64,000 nucleotides of DNA from positions 212,552,655-212,616,654 of the forward strand of contig OY998175.1 of NCBI GenBank assembly GCA_963921935.1. The letters run 5' to 3'. The position numbers and the translations under genes are program-made. The stretch is from Galeruca laticollis (Eukaryota; Arthropoda; Insecta; Coleoptera; Chrysomelidae). The number at the start of each line of letters is the position of its first letter. Position 1 is the first letter of the stretch. Under the pieces are notes generated by a model. That model was given only the letters and a program-made list of their open reading frames with translations. It ran no database searches and was not told where the DNA came from. This document shows positions 1 to 10,631 of the stretch, in pieces.

Positions 1-241
1 TTTTGGTTTTTTTTGTGGAATTTTGCCCAGTTGGTGCAAATACGTTTTGGAGTGACCCAAAAACTTAACGGTTTGTCGGATAATGTCTATTAATATGACG
101 AGGTTTCATTTGAATCGGCTGGCTAGGAAAGGTATTAGTGTTTGGATTGGTTTGAAAGTATTGATTTTGTCTGGGTTGGATATTTGGATTAGGATTGTTT
201 TGAAATTTTGTCGGTTTTTGATTGTTTATCATAAAATTTCT
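1..241 (-). pseudogene. Degenerate continuation of Gypsy-like gag
   Basis: Reading the minus strand past the stop at 242 gives gag-like, Asn/Gln-rich sequence only in broken frames. Near the window edge there is a short Cys-Thr-Asn stretch that could be a decayed nucleocapsid knuckle. No intact reading frame is present. The assignment rests on continuity with the better-preserved gag at 242-906. Confidence 0.3.
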
Positions 242-906
242 CTATGGGTGTGGTCCACTAGCTTGATATTGAAACTGATTTCTAGAACATTTAGGGGAAC
301 TATTCCGTGGAATATTGTTGTATACATTTTGGTTATTATTATTATTCGTTCTATTATAGTTATTTGGCCTTGATTCAAATTGTCTAAAGTTATTTAAAGA
401 ATAAGAAAAGTTTTGTAAACTACCTGTTAAATTTCTCAATAGTGTTCTTAAAGTCATTTCATCATATTGTCTCCAGCATATTTCTTTTGTTTGTGCAGAC
501 ATTTCTGCATCTGGGAAATTATTAACTCTGCTGATCAAATGGCTTCTCAACACTTGTAATCTACGAGCAAAATCTATTGGTTGTTCATTTCTAGATATGT
601 GGGCCATTAATAAATCTTTAAGCATTCTAACGACCTTCTATCTCCAAAACATTGCTGTAAAGCCGTTTTTATAGCAACCCATGTATCTAATTCAGATCTC
701 GAACCGACCAATAAATTTGCTTTATCAACTAGTTTAGCCTGTATTGCTCTTATAATATAATTTCGAACTACAACTTGTGTGACTGCGTAATTATTTACTA
801 CGAAGTCGCAAATTTCATTCCCATCATAATATGGAATCGTATCAATTTGCATTTTTAGCATTGAAATATTTAATTCAGTATTATTGTTTGCCATTTCTCT
901 GATATT
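242..906 (-). pseudogene. Ty3/Gypsy-like gag, central and C-terminal part
   Basis: Two minus-strand frames (893 down to about 607, and 625 down to 242) form one gag-like protein joined by a single-base frameshift near 610-625. The first carries a capsid-like stretch ending around FGDRRSLECL. The second continues with a hydrophobic/Arg segment (RRLQVLRSH) and ends in an Asn-rich tail. Gag proteins of Ty3/Gypsy retrotransposons assemble the cytoplasmic particle in which reverse transcription occurs. The reading frame does not start at the internal Met at 893. It continues upstream to 906, is interrupted by the hAT element at 915-4605, and resumes at 4606-4659. The downstream pol genes would lie beyond the window start. 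The copy is non-functional. The family call comes from overall character and from the primer-binding site at 4979-4994, since no catalytic domain is visible here. Confidence 0.6.
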
Positions 907-1162
907 AACTAGCCCAGGGCTCCCCAAACTGTGCGTCGCGACGCCCTGGGGTGTTGCGGCGTTGTCACAGGGGCGTCGCGTGTTGATGCGACCGAGTCGA
1001 TTGAGCGCCGGACGCATTCTGACATAAATCTCGGCTCGGACAGCGGGGCCGCCGCTGCCGGCCGGCTCCCCTCCCTCGTGCTCTCTACTGTCACGCGTGT
1101 TCATGTCATTCATTCAAGCTTTTGTTTTGTTTAACTACGCACGTGGAGTTTTGATTACAATA

Positions 1163-2965
1163 ATGGATAGTTTTATTCAAAATAATAGGAAACGATGTGA
1201 AGACTCAGGCGAGAGCAGTAATGTTAATTTAAGTAAAAAGAAGAAATATAGGAAATATGACTAGTAATATTTGAATTTCGGATGTACTTGCATTACTAAA
1301 GGGGATGTACAGCTTCCACAATGTGTTGTTTGTCACAAAGTGTTTGTGGCTGAAAGAAACTAAAACGGCATTTGGAATCAACTCAAAGTCATTTACAAGG
1401 TAAGCCAAGAGATTTTTTTGTAAGAAAATTGTAAGAACTAAAACATCAGTCCACGGCTTTGGTTTCAAGAGCATCAATTTCTACCAAAGCATAACTCGCC
1501 TCTTACATGGTAGCTCACCGTCTTGCCAAATGTAAAAAAACCACACACGATCGGTGAGGAACTGATCTTACCTGCAGCAGTTGATATGGTATCAGTGATG
1601 ATTGGAGAATCGGCAGCTAAAGAAATAAAAAAAGTACCTCTTTCAAACAATACGATTAGTCGCCGTATTCACGACAAGGCAAAAGATATTAATGAGCAAA
1701 TTGTAGGGAGACTTTCAGGTTTATTTGCCATTCAACTGGACGAGGCGACTGATAGTAATGATGATGCTCAATTGATATGTTACGTACGGTACATGCAAGA
1801 AACAAATGTATGTGAGGATTTATTATTTTGCAAAAAAATATGTGAACGTGGTAAAGCTACTGACTTATTTGAGATTTTAAATTCATATATGACTGAAAAT
1901 AATATTAACTGGGATAACTGTGTGGGCGTGTGTACAGATGGTGCCCGGGCGATGTCTGGACAGTATGGAGGACTACAAGCTCTCATCAAAACCAAGGCTC
2001 CAAGTGTAAAATGGACACATTGTGTCATACATAGGGAGGCCTTAGCAGCAAAGAACATTACACCTGAATTAAGTGTTGTGATGGATAGTATTATTAAAAT
2101 GGTGAACTACATTAAAACACGACCCGTGAAATCAAGACTTTTCCATAAACTTTGTGAAGAAATGGGAGCCGAGCATACCTCTTTAATTTATTATTGCAAC
2201 TCTCGTTGGCTGTCCAAATGTAACGTACTCGCACGTGTATACGAATTAAGAAATGAATTTTACATGTATCTACATACAGAATCACATAATGATGAGGAAA
2301 ACTTTATTAATTCAGAGTTTATAATAAAATTAGCATACCTCTGTGACATATTTAACAAATTAAATGATCTTAATAAGTCTTTGCAGGGAAACAATACTCA
2401 TATCCTGCAATTGGCAGATAAAATTAGTGGGTTTCAGAAGAAGTTGCTCTTATGGAAGAAAAAATTAGATCGAAATTGACTGTTTCCCTGCTTTACAAGA
2501 AATCCTCGATCCTTCTTTAAAAATTACGTTTACACAGCACAACTCATTAAGCGAACACTTTGAGCAGTATTTTCCCGAAAGTCTGGAGCAATGTGACTGG
2601 ATCAGAAACCCTTTCCAGTCACCCACACCATCGACACTTTCAACAGAGGAAGAAGAACAACTAATAGAATTGTCCTGTGATTCCAGCCTAAAGCTTGAAT
2701 ACGACAAGGACAAACTGTTTGAATTTTGGAGCTCAGTTTCTCATGAATATCCTGCCATCAGCAATGCTGCATTTAAGGTTTTATTACCATTTGCGACGTG
2801 GGAAACGGGTTTTTCTACAGTTGCACTAATTAAGAACAAATACAGGTCAAACATAGACTTATAAAAATAAATAAGAGTGGCAATTTCTAAACTGGAGCCC
2901 CGGTTTCATAAGCTATGCTCAGAAAAGCAAGCACACCCCTCACATTAACCAGCCAGTTACATAAA
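1163..2965 (+). pseudogene. hAT transposase (ZBED5/FAM200-like), broken
   Basis: The coding trace begins at the ATG at 1163 with a basic segment. It continues through a stop into a BED zinc-finger remnant (CVVCHK around 1322-1345). A long open frame at 1523-2479 (318 codons) carries the RNase-H-fold core, including QLDEATDSND, CTDGARAMSG and the THCVIHREAL block. After a frame break at about 2479 the C-terminal hAT dimerisation region continues (LFEFWSSVSHEYP, then VLLPFATWETGFS, where most family members have Cys-Glu before the GFS). The family recognises terminal repeats and cuts DNA. Stops in the BED region and the break at 2479 make this copy inactive. Resemblance to vertebrate ZBED/FAM200 proteins reflects their hAT origin. 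Confidence 0.85.
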
Positions 2966-3617
2966 TTGTTACGATTTTTTGTTTGGTTTAAATCGTTACT
3001 TATAGTTAATTTAAAATGAACACTTGCACACTTTCCTACTGTGTTGTTACCTCCTCAATCTCAGGGTCAAGAGGTAAAAATAAGAAGGTTGTTACCTTAC
3101 TCAATTTGTTGAAGATCTTCCAATTTATACTGGTTATAAGACTCTTAAGCAGGCCAGGTATTTTCCAAAAAAAATATAAAGGTGATTGATAAACTGCATA
3201 AGTCAACAGATGAATCGGTTAATTTTTATGTACCTACCCTAAGAAAAGAAATGAAAGAATTATTAACGTCTCCAAAACTTTTAATCTCCCAACTTTATGA
3301 GTTTAATACCTTAATGACAATAGTACATTAGTGTTTACTAAAAATTCAGTAAACAATACCTTAATGAAAATAGTACTGAAATTTGACAGTAATTTACTGA
3401 AAATATACTACTCACTTAGCTCACATTAAATGAGTAACTACCACTCCCTTTTTGCAATTGCAGAAAGTTTACATTTTAATTAAAAAAACTAGTAATAACT
3501 AGTGTAATAACATTGTTACAAGAATTATGGTTTATTGAAAACCTAACCACTTGAAAGAAAAAAAAAATAAATAGATATGTTACAATTAATTGTTTTGGAG
3601 ATTAACTTTATCTTAAA

Positions 3618-3657
<40 letters not shown>

Positions 3658-4560
3658 CTTTATAGCTTATGAGCATTATCAGGCCCATTAAGCTTCCTGG
3701 TGCACGGGACAGCCCATCTTCACCCCCATGCCCTGTTGGTTATCGGAGACCCAGAAACGGTAGCAACGGTTTTATTTTTGTTTTACTGGAACACTTCTTC
3801 CACCCATGATAACTGCCATCTGGCCATAAATATGGATATAAACAAAAATACTTCTGCCTACAGGAGCCAACTGACAGTACTATCAGTGATCCCCAACCAC
3901 AACGTAAACTGTGGTTTTTCAAACCACCTCCCATCAACAATGAATCCTGTCCTATTAGTAGGACATAAAATAAGGACATCAAAAATGCCAACACCAACAA
4001 AAAACCCTCTAACATATGAGCTTCCTTCTCAAAAATACTTTTAAATTTCCTATTGTCTGCTTACTGCCAAATTTATTTAACAGTTATCTCAATGAGATGA
4101 CACTGTCGGTATCAGATATTTTTATGTAAATCTATTCAGTCACAACACGTGTTCAACCCAAAAGGAAAAGAAAGAGAGATCACTTCAATCTTTCACGAAA
4201 CAACTGAATGAATTTCTCATATCAGCGTTTATCGACCTGACGTCATTACTTAAGGTGGGTTCACCTTATAACCACAGACCTTTAAAGTAAGGGACGCATC
4301 CATAGATCTGTACAACCTTTTAAATGAAAGCGTCCGCGTACGTATATTTAAATTTACCAAATCCACAATAAACCTACATCCCGTTTTCCGGTTCATTACA
4401 ACCGTAACAAAATATGTATCTCTTTTTATTTTTGTGCTTATGATTTGATTTCGTTCTTATTTTCTAATAAAAATTATAAATGTTCAAATAGTGTTTTTCT
4501 GATAAACCTGTAACTAGGCTAGTACTAAAATTGGTAAGTATTTTTGGAGACTGGGTTGAG
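2966..4560. other. Non-coding interior of the hAT element
   Basis: There is no convincing coding sequence here. The stretch contains a short duplicated phrase (near 3310 and 3355), a (TA)n run at 3620-3656, and an open frame at 3700-4044 that lacks recognisable protein features and is treated as chance. Part of it could be a secondary insertion, but I could not define ends. Confidence 0.5.
3620..3656. repeat. (TA)n microsatellite
   Basis: An uninterrupted run of TA dinucleotides inside the hAT element. Confidence 0.95.
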
Positions 4561-4605
4561 GGGCGTCGCAAGGGCGTCACAGTACGAATAAGTTTGTAAG
4601 CCCTG

Positions 4606-4659
4606 AACTAGCGTATTAAAATCTGTAATTAAATTTTCTATATCTACGACAGTATTCAT
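4606..4659 (-). pseudogene. Gypsy-like gag, N-terminal end beyond the hAT insertion
   Basis: On the minus strand an ATG at 4659-4657 opens a frame that runs to 4606. It joins the gag frame at 906 in phase once the hAT element and one copy of its target duplication are removed. This shows that gag existed before the hAT insertion and gives the probable true start of Gag. The start codon lies within an 85-bp tandem duplication (4623-4791), so a second, similar start is present upstream. Confidence 0.6.
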
Positions 4660-4791
4660 AAAACTAAAATACTACACTTATTATTTTTCAATTCACTTAA
4701 AATGTTTCTGTAATTAACTTTTCTATATCTACGATAGTATTCATAAAACTAAAATACTACGCTTATCATTTTCAAATCACTTAAACTGTTT
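4623..4791. repeat. 85-bp tandem duplication (2 copies)
   Basis: Copies begin at 4623 and 4708 with CTGTAATTAA and share the phrase AGTATTCATAAAACTAAAAT. Differences are few. The duplication covers the gag start and its leader on the minus strand. Confidence 0.9.
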
Positions 4792-4978
4792 ATTCATATA
4801 ATTACTACTAAAATAAAGGGAATACAAGTAAATAAAGGAATTGTGAAAGGAATACTTGGTATTCACACAATTCCAGTCCAGATGATGATGTAGGCTCTTG
4901 AAACTGAAGAGTTGAAACTCACGAAACTTCTCGAAAATCGGACACTGTGCCGTGGCTTTTCGAAATTCTGCGTAAAAT

Positions 4979-4994
4979 CCTACTGACTGCGCCA
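4979..4994 (-). other. Primer-binding site of the minus-strand Gypsy-like element
   Basis: The minus strand reads TGGCGCAGTCAGTAGG, the tRNA primer-binding site type used by 17.6/297/gypsy-like insect elements. It sits where expected, between the LTR (higher coordinates) and the gag leader (lower coordinates). Almost the same motif marks a second Gypsy element at 26781-26795. Confidence 0.75.
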
Positions 4995-5210
4995 GTTAAA
5001 TAACTTTATACTCAAAGTTATTTTTTAAAAACTTTATTAACTAACATACAATTTATGTGTTGTTAACTCAGAAACTGAACATGGAATGAAATTTTCAAAT
5101 TACAATCAGTAATAAGGAAAGTTTACAAATACTGACTCATCATTTTATAAAATAAATAATGTCTATATATATTTCACAGGTCATCTATTATAGTTATATA
5201 ACTCGCATCT
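4994..5210 (-). repeat. Probable 5' LTR of the minus-strand Gypsy-like element (outer edge unresolved)
   Basis: Sequence directly upstream of the primer-binding site, ending on the minus strand in AGTTATTTAACT. An LTR must lie here if the element is intact on this side. The outer boundary is a guess: a TATAACT motif near 5203 is one candidate, and the partner LTR would lie outside the window, so it cannot be checked by comparison. Confidence 0.35.
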
Positions 5211-5597
5211 AAACTTCTCAACAGTATATTCACCAAAGTTTTTATTTACTCAAAAGTTGTAGATTTTTCAATTATCTACAGTTTCCTGATTTCATTTTTT
5301 TCGATATAACAATTATTTAAGCCGCAAATCTAAAAAACAGGTAGCGGCGCCCGTGGCGCTTCTAAACTTTTGATACAATCAGTATTTACGCCCGAAATCG
5401 CAAAAATCCCTTTTCACCCCTGTCCACCTCCACTCTTCCGCAACCGGGAGGATCCAGTTCCTACTTTTTTGTCTATGTTTTTAAAAGTACTATTTCTATA
5501 TTTTCCCCTGTTAGAAAATTTTGGAAAATTTACCTCTTTTTGAGTTGGTTCGGCTGGTCTATATGTGAGATTTAGTTATCAATAATATTATTTTCAG
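5211..5597. other. Intron sequence upstream of the first visible UMPS exon
   Basis: Non-coding DNA with a more GC-rich patch at 5340-5460. It ends in a polypyrimidine tract and TTTTCAG acceptor at 5591-5597. No exon encoding the missing N-terminus of the phosphoribosyltransferase was recognised here. Confidence 0.5.
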
Positions 5598-6093
5598 ATA
5601 ACATTGTCCGATCTTATAACTGAGAAAATTCAGTTTGTAAAAGGTGTTGATTTACTGTGTGGCGTTCCTTATACCGCATTACCGATTGCAACTGCAGTTT
5701 CTATAAAAACTGATATTCCAATGGTAATGCGTCGAAAAGAGGCAAAAGATTACGGTACGAAAAAACTAATCGAGGGCATTTTTCAACCTGGACAAAATTG
5801 CCTTATTATTGAAGACGTGGTAACTTCCGGAAGCTCAATTTTAGAGACCGTTAAAGATTTAAAAGGATCAGGTTTACAGTGTACAGATGCGGTAGTATTA
5901 TTAAATAGGGAACAAGGCGGGGAAGAGTTTTTGAAAAATAACGGCATAAAAATGCACGCATTATTGAAGATGACTCAGCTTATGAGGATCTTACAAGAAG
6001 CTGGATGTATAGACGATGATATAGTACAAAAAGTTGAGAAATACTTGTCCACGACAAAAGTGGATAAAACTGTAATGGATAAAATTGTAGAAA
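5598..6093 (+). CDS. UMPS: UMPS exon: orotate phosphoribosyltransferase domain
   Basis: This exon encodes most of the orotate phosphoribosyltransferase half of UMP synthase, which joins orotate to PRPP to make OMP in the fifth step of de novo pyrimidine synthesis. Visible motifs are DLLCGVPYTALPIAT, VMRRKEAKDYGTKK (substrate and flexible-loop region) and the PRPP-binding motif IEDVVTSGSS. The exon starts after TTTTCAG in phase 0 and ends before GTGAGT in phase 1, matching the next exon. The first 60-70 residues of the domain are absent, so at least one upstream exon is missing. The frame is clean, which marks it as a host gene among decayed transposons. Insects and vertebrates share this bifunctional enzyme; the fly gene is rudimentary-like. 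Confidence 0.95.
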
Positions 6094-6148
6094 GTGAGTT
6101 TGAATGTATGATATAAATATTATTTTCTAAAATCTTATTCTTTTACAG

Positions 6149-6469
6149 ACCGTTTACATATGAAATTCCAGTCTCGTGCCTTGGTAGCTAAAAATAAAGT
6201 AGCACGAAAATTATTCGAAATAATGCAACAGAAAAAAACTACGTTATGTGTAGCTGCCGATGTGTTGTCATCCACGGAGCTTCTCAACCTAGCAGAACAA
6301 GTTGGGCCGAACATATGTGCCCTCAAAACACACGTAGATATATTAGAGGATTTCCATCCAAATTTGATCGGTCCCTTGAATGAAATTTCTCAGAGGCACA
6401 ATTTTATTTTGTTTGAAGACAGAAAATTTGCTGACATTGGAAAAACGGTCGAGTACCAATATAGTAAAG
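6149..6469 (+). CDS. UMPS: UMPS exon: linker and start of OMP decarboxylase domain
   Basis: This exon follows a 55-bp intron, with acceptor TTTTACAG at 6141-6148 and donor GTAAAT at 6470. It begins the orotidine-5'-phosphate decarboxylase half, which converts OMP to UMP, the last step of the pathway. LCVAADVL and ICALKTHVDIL are the first barrel strands, with the Asp and Lys that contact substrate. FEDRKFADIG carries the catalytic Lys/Asp network. The 321-nt exon preserves phase 1 on both sides. The reading frame is intact with no stops. Confidence 0.95.
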
Positions 6470-6838
6470 GTAAATAAATCTTTGCTTTTAAAAACTGAAT
6501 TGAGTGAGTTGAAATAAATAGATAATAAAATGAGTTAAAAATTCGAAAAACATACAGCACTATTTTTGCTTATATAGTTGGACTGAAATTTTGTTTTTAA
6601 ATTTTTTACTAAAAATTGTTTTTTTTCAATTTTTTTTCTATTAAAATGTTTCAAATTTTCTTTCGAAAATGCGTTCTTAATTTTTTTTTAAATCCTTTTT
6701 CCAATATTTTTTTTATCCAAATTTTTTTCCATACATTTTTTTTTCAAATTATATTTTTATCAAAATGTTTCAAATTTTTTTAAAATATTTTCTTCAAAAT
6801 TTGGTTACCAACAAAACAATGTAAACGATTAATTTTAG

Positions 6839-7048
6839 GCATTTACCAAATTTCGTGTTGGGCTCCTCTGATAACTGTTCATTCACTGATGGGAAAAGGT
6901 GCCCTAGACGCTATAAAGGGAAGTAAAGGACTTGTTGATAGAGGAGTATTTTTGTTAGCAGAGGCAAGTGCAGATGGAAATTTGATAAATGAAAATTATG
7001 TTAAAGCAACATTGAAAATGGCAGAAGAATATCCCGAATTAGTTGCAG
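6839..7048 (+). CDS. UMPS: UMPS exon: OMP decarboxylase middle part
   Basis: The acceptor is AATTTTAG at 6838 and the donor is GTATTT at 7049. It encodes IYQISCWAPLITVHSLMGKG, the region after the catalytic strand, then helices containing GVFLLAEASADGNL. The length of 210 nt keeps phase 1. An apparent in-frame extension past 7048 is intron read-through. The following intron (7049-9859) is swollen by a hAT insertion. Confidence 0.95.
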
Positions 7049-7124
7049 GTATTTTTATATTTTTAAAGACTGCATAGTTCCTGTCTAAGAAAGTTAATAA
7101 CTGACAATTATTGAGGATATATAG

Positions 7125-9669
7125 TAGGGGTGGCCAACTTGACTAGACCCAATATCTACTATTGACTCATGAAACCCTGTGTGATCTACCACTTACATAA
7201 TGATATTATGTACTTCGTGAAATTTTAAATGAAACAGCATAGTTCAGTACACAATTATGTAGTATTTTTAATTTTTTAGGTAAACATAAGACTGAAAATT
7301 ATTCTTAGTAGGTAAATACTCAGTGTGAGCATTGCGTGTAAGCATCCTCCCCTAGATGAGCAAAATCAGGTTTGTAGTTGAAAATTGCCAACCTCAAAGA
7401 ATCCAATGTATTAGCGTCTGTCAAACGAGAACGGTGTTTATTTTTTGTTTGTTTTAAATAGAAAAATGCTGACTGACATAAATATGTTGAACCAAAACAT
7501 TAATACAGTTGTTCAACACATTTCTTCAAATTTGGATATTTCTCATTGGAAACCAATGCCCAGAAATCTAGACCCGAGGATGACCTTGTTTTTAGAAATA
7601 TGTCTCAGCGCAGAGTAATAATTTCATTTTGAATCATCATGTGGTCCACTTGACATGTATTTGCAAATTTTGTAGCCATTTCATAGATATCACTATGATC
7701 AATGGAATTATTAAACGGATAACTGATGAATTCCACCAACTACTCAATTTTTTTGAAATCACTAAAGCGAATTTTGAAGTCTGATGCCACTACCTCAATT
7801 TCTACCGTGTATTTGTCAGGAATGAAATTGTAGGTAGTATATTTTTCCATATGATCTTTAATATTTACAAATTGCTGAAATGTTTTCTTTTCGATGTCAA
7901 CAATCATAGACGCTGTTTGACTTTGAAATGCTGCAACAGAACTCATCATTTCTGTTAATGTTTTATTCTATCCCCGTAGTTCTAGATTTAACGTGCTCAG
8001 TTTTCCAGTAAAATCTGCTAAAAATGCTAAATCACATTTCCAGTCTAAATCACGCAATTGCTGACAATAATCACCCCTCTCTTCAAGAAATTTTATTATT
8101 TCGTCCAATAGATCTCGAAATCTTTGTAAAAACTTGCTTCGACTCAACCACCTTACATCAGTGTGCAATGCTCTCGTTCCATCTCATCTAATTGCTGTTT
8201 AAAGAGCCGCCTTTGGAGAGATTTTCCTCTTATGGAATTTACAATCTTGAAAGAAATATCCATCACATGTTTTGTTTTTAGTCTCTTGCTAGCCAGTACT
8301 TGTTGATGAATTATGCAGTGGTAGCTAATGAAGTCCGGAAAATCTTCGTCTTTGTGACAAAGAGCAATAAAACCATTATGAATACCTGTCATTGCGGGCG
8401 CCCCATCAGTTGTCATTGATACGAGTTTATACAAAGGTAGCTTAATCTGGCTAATAAATGCTTTGAATTCCGTGAATATATCAATGCCATGAGTTTTCCC
8501 TTTTAAGGAAATCATACTTAGCAGTTCTGCTTTGGTCGAAAAATCATTAAAGACCATCCTTATAAAAACAAGTAATTTACTTTTTTTGGGTATTACCACA
8601 GATGTGTTGCATATTAGGCAGCAGCAGTTTTCTTTCACCATATTATAAAAGTAGTCCAATTCCCATTCTTGGTGAAAGTGATAAGTTTTTGATTTCTTTG
8701 GAGCACATTTACCACGGAACTGCAAAAATAGAAAATAAGGAACATAACTCTTATAATAATGAGCAAAAGTAGTAATATCCTATCACCAATTCTATGTAAT
8801 ATAGGCGCCAACACGGAATAAAGAGACACAGGGAAGTGGCATGAACTGACATAAGTTATGAAAACCGATGTCGTCAAACGCATACTTCTAATGCAAAATA
8901 CGCGGCATGTATGCTTTAAGTTCGGGAATGATCGGCTTTCTCAATTGAAGGGTACAGGGGCAAAACAAGTAAGGTTACAAAATCAAAAAGTTGTTTAGGT
9001 AATTATTGGCATTTTAACATTTAAGAGTTAACAATTTTCTTAGGTTAGTATCACTTAAGCATATAAACCGATAATAGGAACTACGAGGAAAGTTTATCTT
9101 TTAAAGTCTTAATTTTAGTAACAAAAATTACGTTCTGAAATTTCTTAATTCATTAGAAGATTAAATGAGTACACTTTTTTGACATTCCTGGTTTTGCACC
9201 TGTACCCATAAATTGTATAGTTACAATATTAATAGGTAGGTTCGTTTGCGATAGTAACAATATTATCTTACTTTATTTGATGAACCTTCAATTTCTTTCT
9301 TCATTCATTCGATGTTCCTTCGGCGTTTCTTTTCAACCAGTTATCCATAGCGTACGTATCTATGAGGCGCGATGCAGTCTAATCCTGATTTATATCGGTA
9401 GTCGTTGACGTCGTAAATCTACTAGTCTCTGTCGTCAAATGACTGGCGACGGATTGACACCCGCCCCCGCGTCCCACGCGCTTCCAGGTTATTGTTAATC
9501 GCGTGCCGAAAACCAAAGAGAGCTATACTGCGTAAAAGAGAGGAGAAATAACTGGACGGAACGGCGTTTGAAAAATGATACGTTGCGCAGTCCATTCTAC
9601 GTTATATATTTTTTGCCTTGCCACGATCGAGTGGACTTATAGTCGCGATCGACCGGTTGGCCACCCCTC
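7125..9669 (-). mobile_element. hAT DNA transposon (GTF2IRD2/Charlie-like) in UMPS intron 3
   Basis: The left end reads TAGGGGTGGCCAA and the right end, reverse-complemented, reads GAGGGGTGGCCAA, a typical hAT terminal repeat with its first base eroded on each side. The flanking 8-mers are identical: ATATATAG at 7117-7124 and at 9670-9677. The element carries a broken minus-strand transposase (7740-8725). About 0.9 kb of non-coding sequence lies at its transposase-start end, including a GC-rich block near 9440-9500. Both ends lie inside the intron, so splicing signals are untouched. Confidence 0.9.
7740..8725 (-). pseudogene. hAT transposase remnant (GTF2IRD2-like)
   Basis: Three adjoining minus-strand frames (8725-8153, 8168-7968, 7949-7740) read as one hAT transposase with frame breaks near 8160 and 7960. 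Motifs include a zinc-finger half (CLICNTSVVIPKK), VSMTTDGAPAMTG, YHCIIHQQVLASK, DVRWLSRSKFLQRFRDLL and a later helical region. This order is typical of the hAT group from which GTF2I-repeat-domain protein 2 acquired its C-terminus. Between the zinc finger and the catalytic core the sequence jumps, implying an internal deletion that removes the first catalytic block. The C-terminal dimerisation domain is weak or missing. Confidence 0.85.
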
Positions 9670-9760
9670 ATATATAGTATGATATAATTTGTCATATTTT
9701 AGACTTCTAAATACTAGTTAACAAGGTTTTTATACAGGGTCTTTTATACTCTGTTAATAA

Positions 9761-9764
<4 letters not shown>

Positions 9765-9822
<58 letters not shown>
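9765..9822. repeat. (TA)n microsatellite
   Basis: A TA run just downstream of the hAT element, within UMPS intron 3 and about 40 bp before the last exon. Confidence 0.95.
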
Positions 9823-9826
<4 letters not shown>

Positions 9827-9859
9827 CACGTTTTTTATTATACAGTTAATTGGTTTCAG

Positions 9860-10116
9860 GAATAGTTTGTCAAAATCCCCTATTTCTGCAAAGTCCAGGA
9901 TTAATTCAGCTTTGTCCTGGAGTTCAATTAGACAATAAGGTAGATGATTTAGGGCAAAAGTACAACTCCCCTGATAAGGTTGTATTAGAAAAAGGTGCAG
10001 ATATAGCTGTAGTTGGAAGGGGAATTACGAAAGCCACAGATCCCGTTGTCGCTTCCGAACGTTACAGAAAATTATTATGGGAGGCTTATGAAAAACGATT
10101 CGAACAAATTAATTGA
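9860..10116 (+). CDS. UMPS: UMPS terminal exon: OMP decarboxylase C-terminus
   Basis: The acceptor TTTCAG ends at 9859; the exon completes the split codon and reads to TGA at 10114-10116. It encodes the phosphate-binding C-terminal part: LCPGVQLDNKVDDLGQKYNS and IAVVGRGITKATDP, the latter being the conserved loop that grips the OMP phosphate. It ends shortly after YRKLLWEAYEKRF, as UMP synthases do. The exon lies 2.8 kb from the previous one because of the hAT insertion, yet frame and motifs are intact, so the gene is probably functional. Confidence 0.95.
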
Positions 10117-10193
10117 AGGCGATGTAGGAATGAAATATAAAATATGTAAAATTTGGCAACTTTCCTACTTTTATTCCACTATGTATAAGTTTA

Positions 10194-10199
10194 AATAAA
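10194..10199 (+). promoter_or_regulatory. Poly(A) signal of UMPS
   Basis: AATAAA lies 78 bp after the UMPS stop codon, the first canonical signal downstream, which gives a short 3' UTR. Confidence 0.75.
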
Positions 10200-10544
10200 G
10201 TTTCGTTATTTAGGTGGTTATTTCTCGAAATTTGTAATGGTTTTGTTTACAGGTATTGTAAAAAAATTTTGAGGAGAAAATTAAAAAAAATTTTGACAAA
10301 TTTTTGGAAATAAGATTTGAAAGTAATTTTGTTGTGAACATTTTTTTGAAAAAAAAATTTGATAATTAGAAAAAAAATTGATGAAATTTTTTTTTTAATT
10401 CGTCCAAGGGTTTCATTTGATGAAAATATTTCGAAAACTTTCCTTAAAAACCTTAAGAGCCCATCCAGGTCCAAAAAAATTGTTCTCCGGGGATTTTCAC
10501 AATCTTTCGAATGGTCCATACGACAAGTCACAAGTGGTCACCCA

Positions 10545-10550
<6 letters not shown>
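10200..10550. other. Intergenic AT-rich sequence
   Basis: No coding sequence. T- and A-rich homopolymer stretches at 10250-10400 are followed by a short mixed-composition stretch leading into the (TA)n run. Nothing recognisable. Confidence 0.5.

Positions 10551-10629
<79 letters not shown>
10551..10629. repeat. (TA)n microsatellite, left edge of 2-kb block 1
   Basis: A nearly pure TA run that marks the left edge of the duplicated block at 10551-12617. Confidence 0.95.

Positions 10630-10631
<2 letters not shown>

Larger units (their letters stand above)
915..4605 (+). mobile_element. hAT DNA transposon (ZBED-type), inserted in gag
   Basis: The left end reads CAGGGCTCCCCAAACT. The right end, on the opposite strand, reads CAGGGCTTACAAACTT. 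Both ends carry nearby GCGTCGC/GACGCCC motifs, giving imperfect terminal inverted repeats. The flanking 8-mers are AACTAGCC (907-914) and AACTAGCG (4606-4613), a 7/8 match, and 8 bp is the hAT target duplication length. The interior holds a hAT transposase pseudogene (1163-2965) and non-coding sequence. The insertion splits the minus-strand gag frame, which resumes in phase on the far side, confirming the boundaries independently. The GC-rich block at 931-1090 belongs to the element end and is not a host CpG island. Confidence 0.88.

Noticed and set aside
931..1090. Host CpG island or promoter
   Set aside because: The GC-rich block lies within the hAT element beside its terminal repeat, and similar GCGTCGC motifs occur at the other end.
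3700..4044. A 114-codon open frame inside the hAT element
   Set aside because: No recognisable domain, an equally long antisense frame overlaps it, and it lies in the non-coding part of the element.
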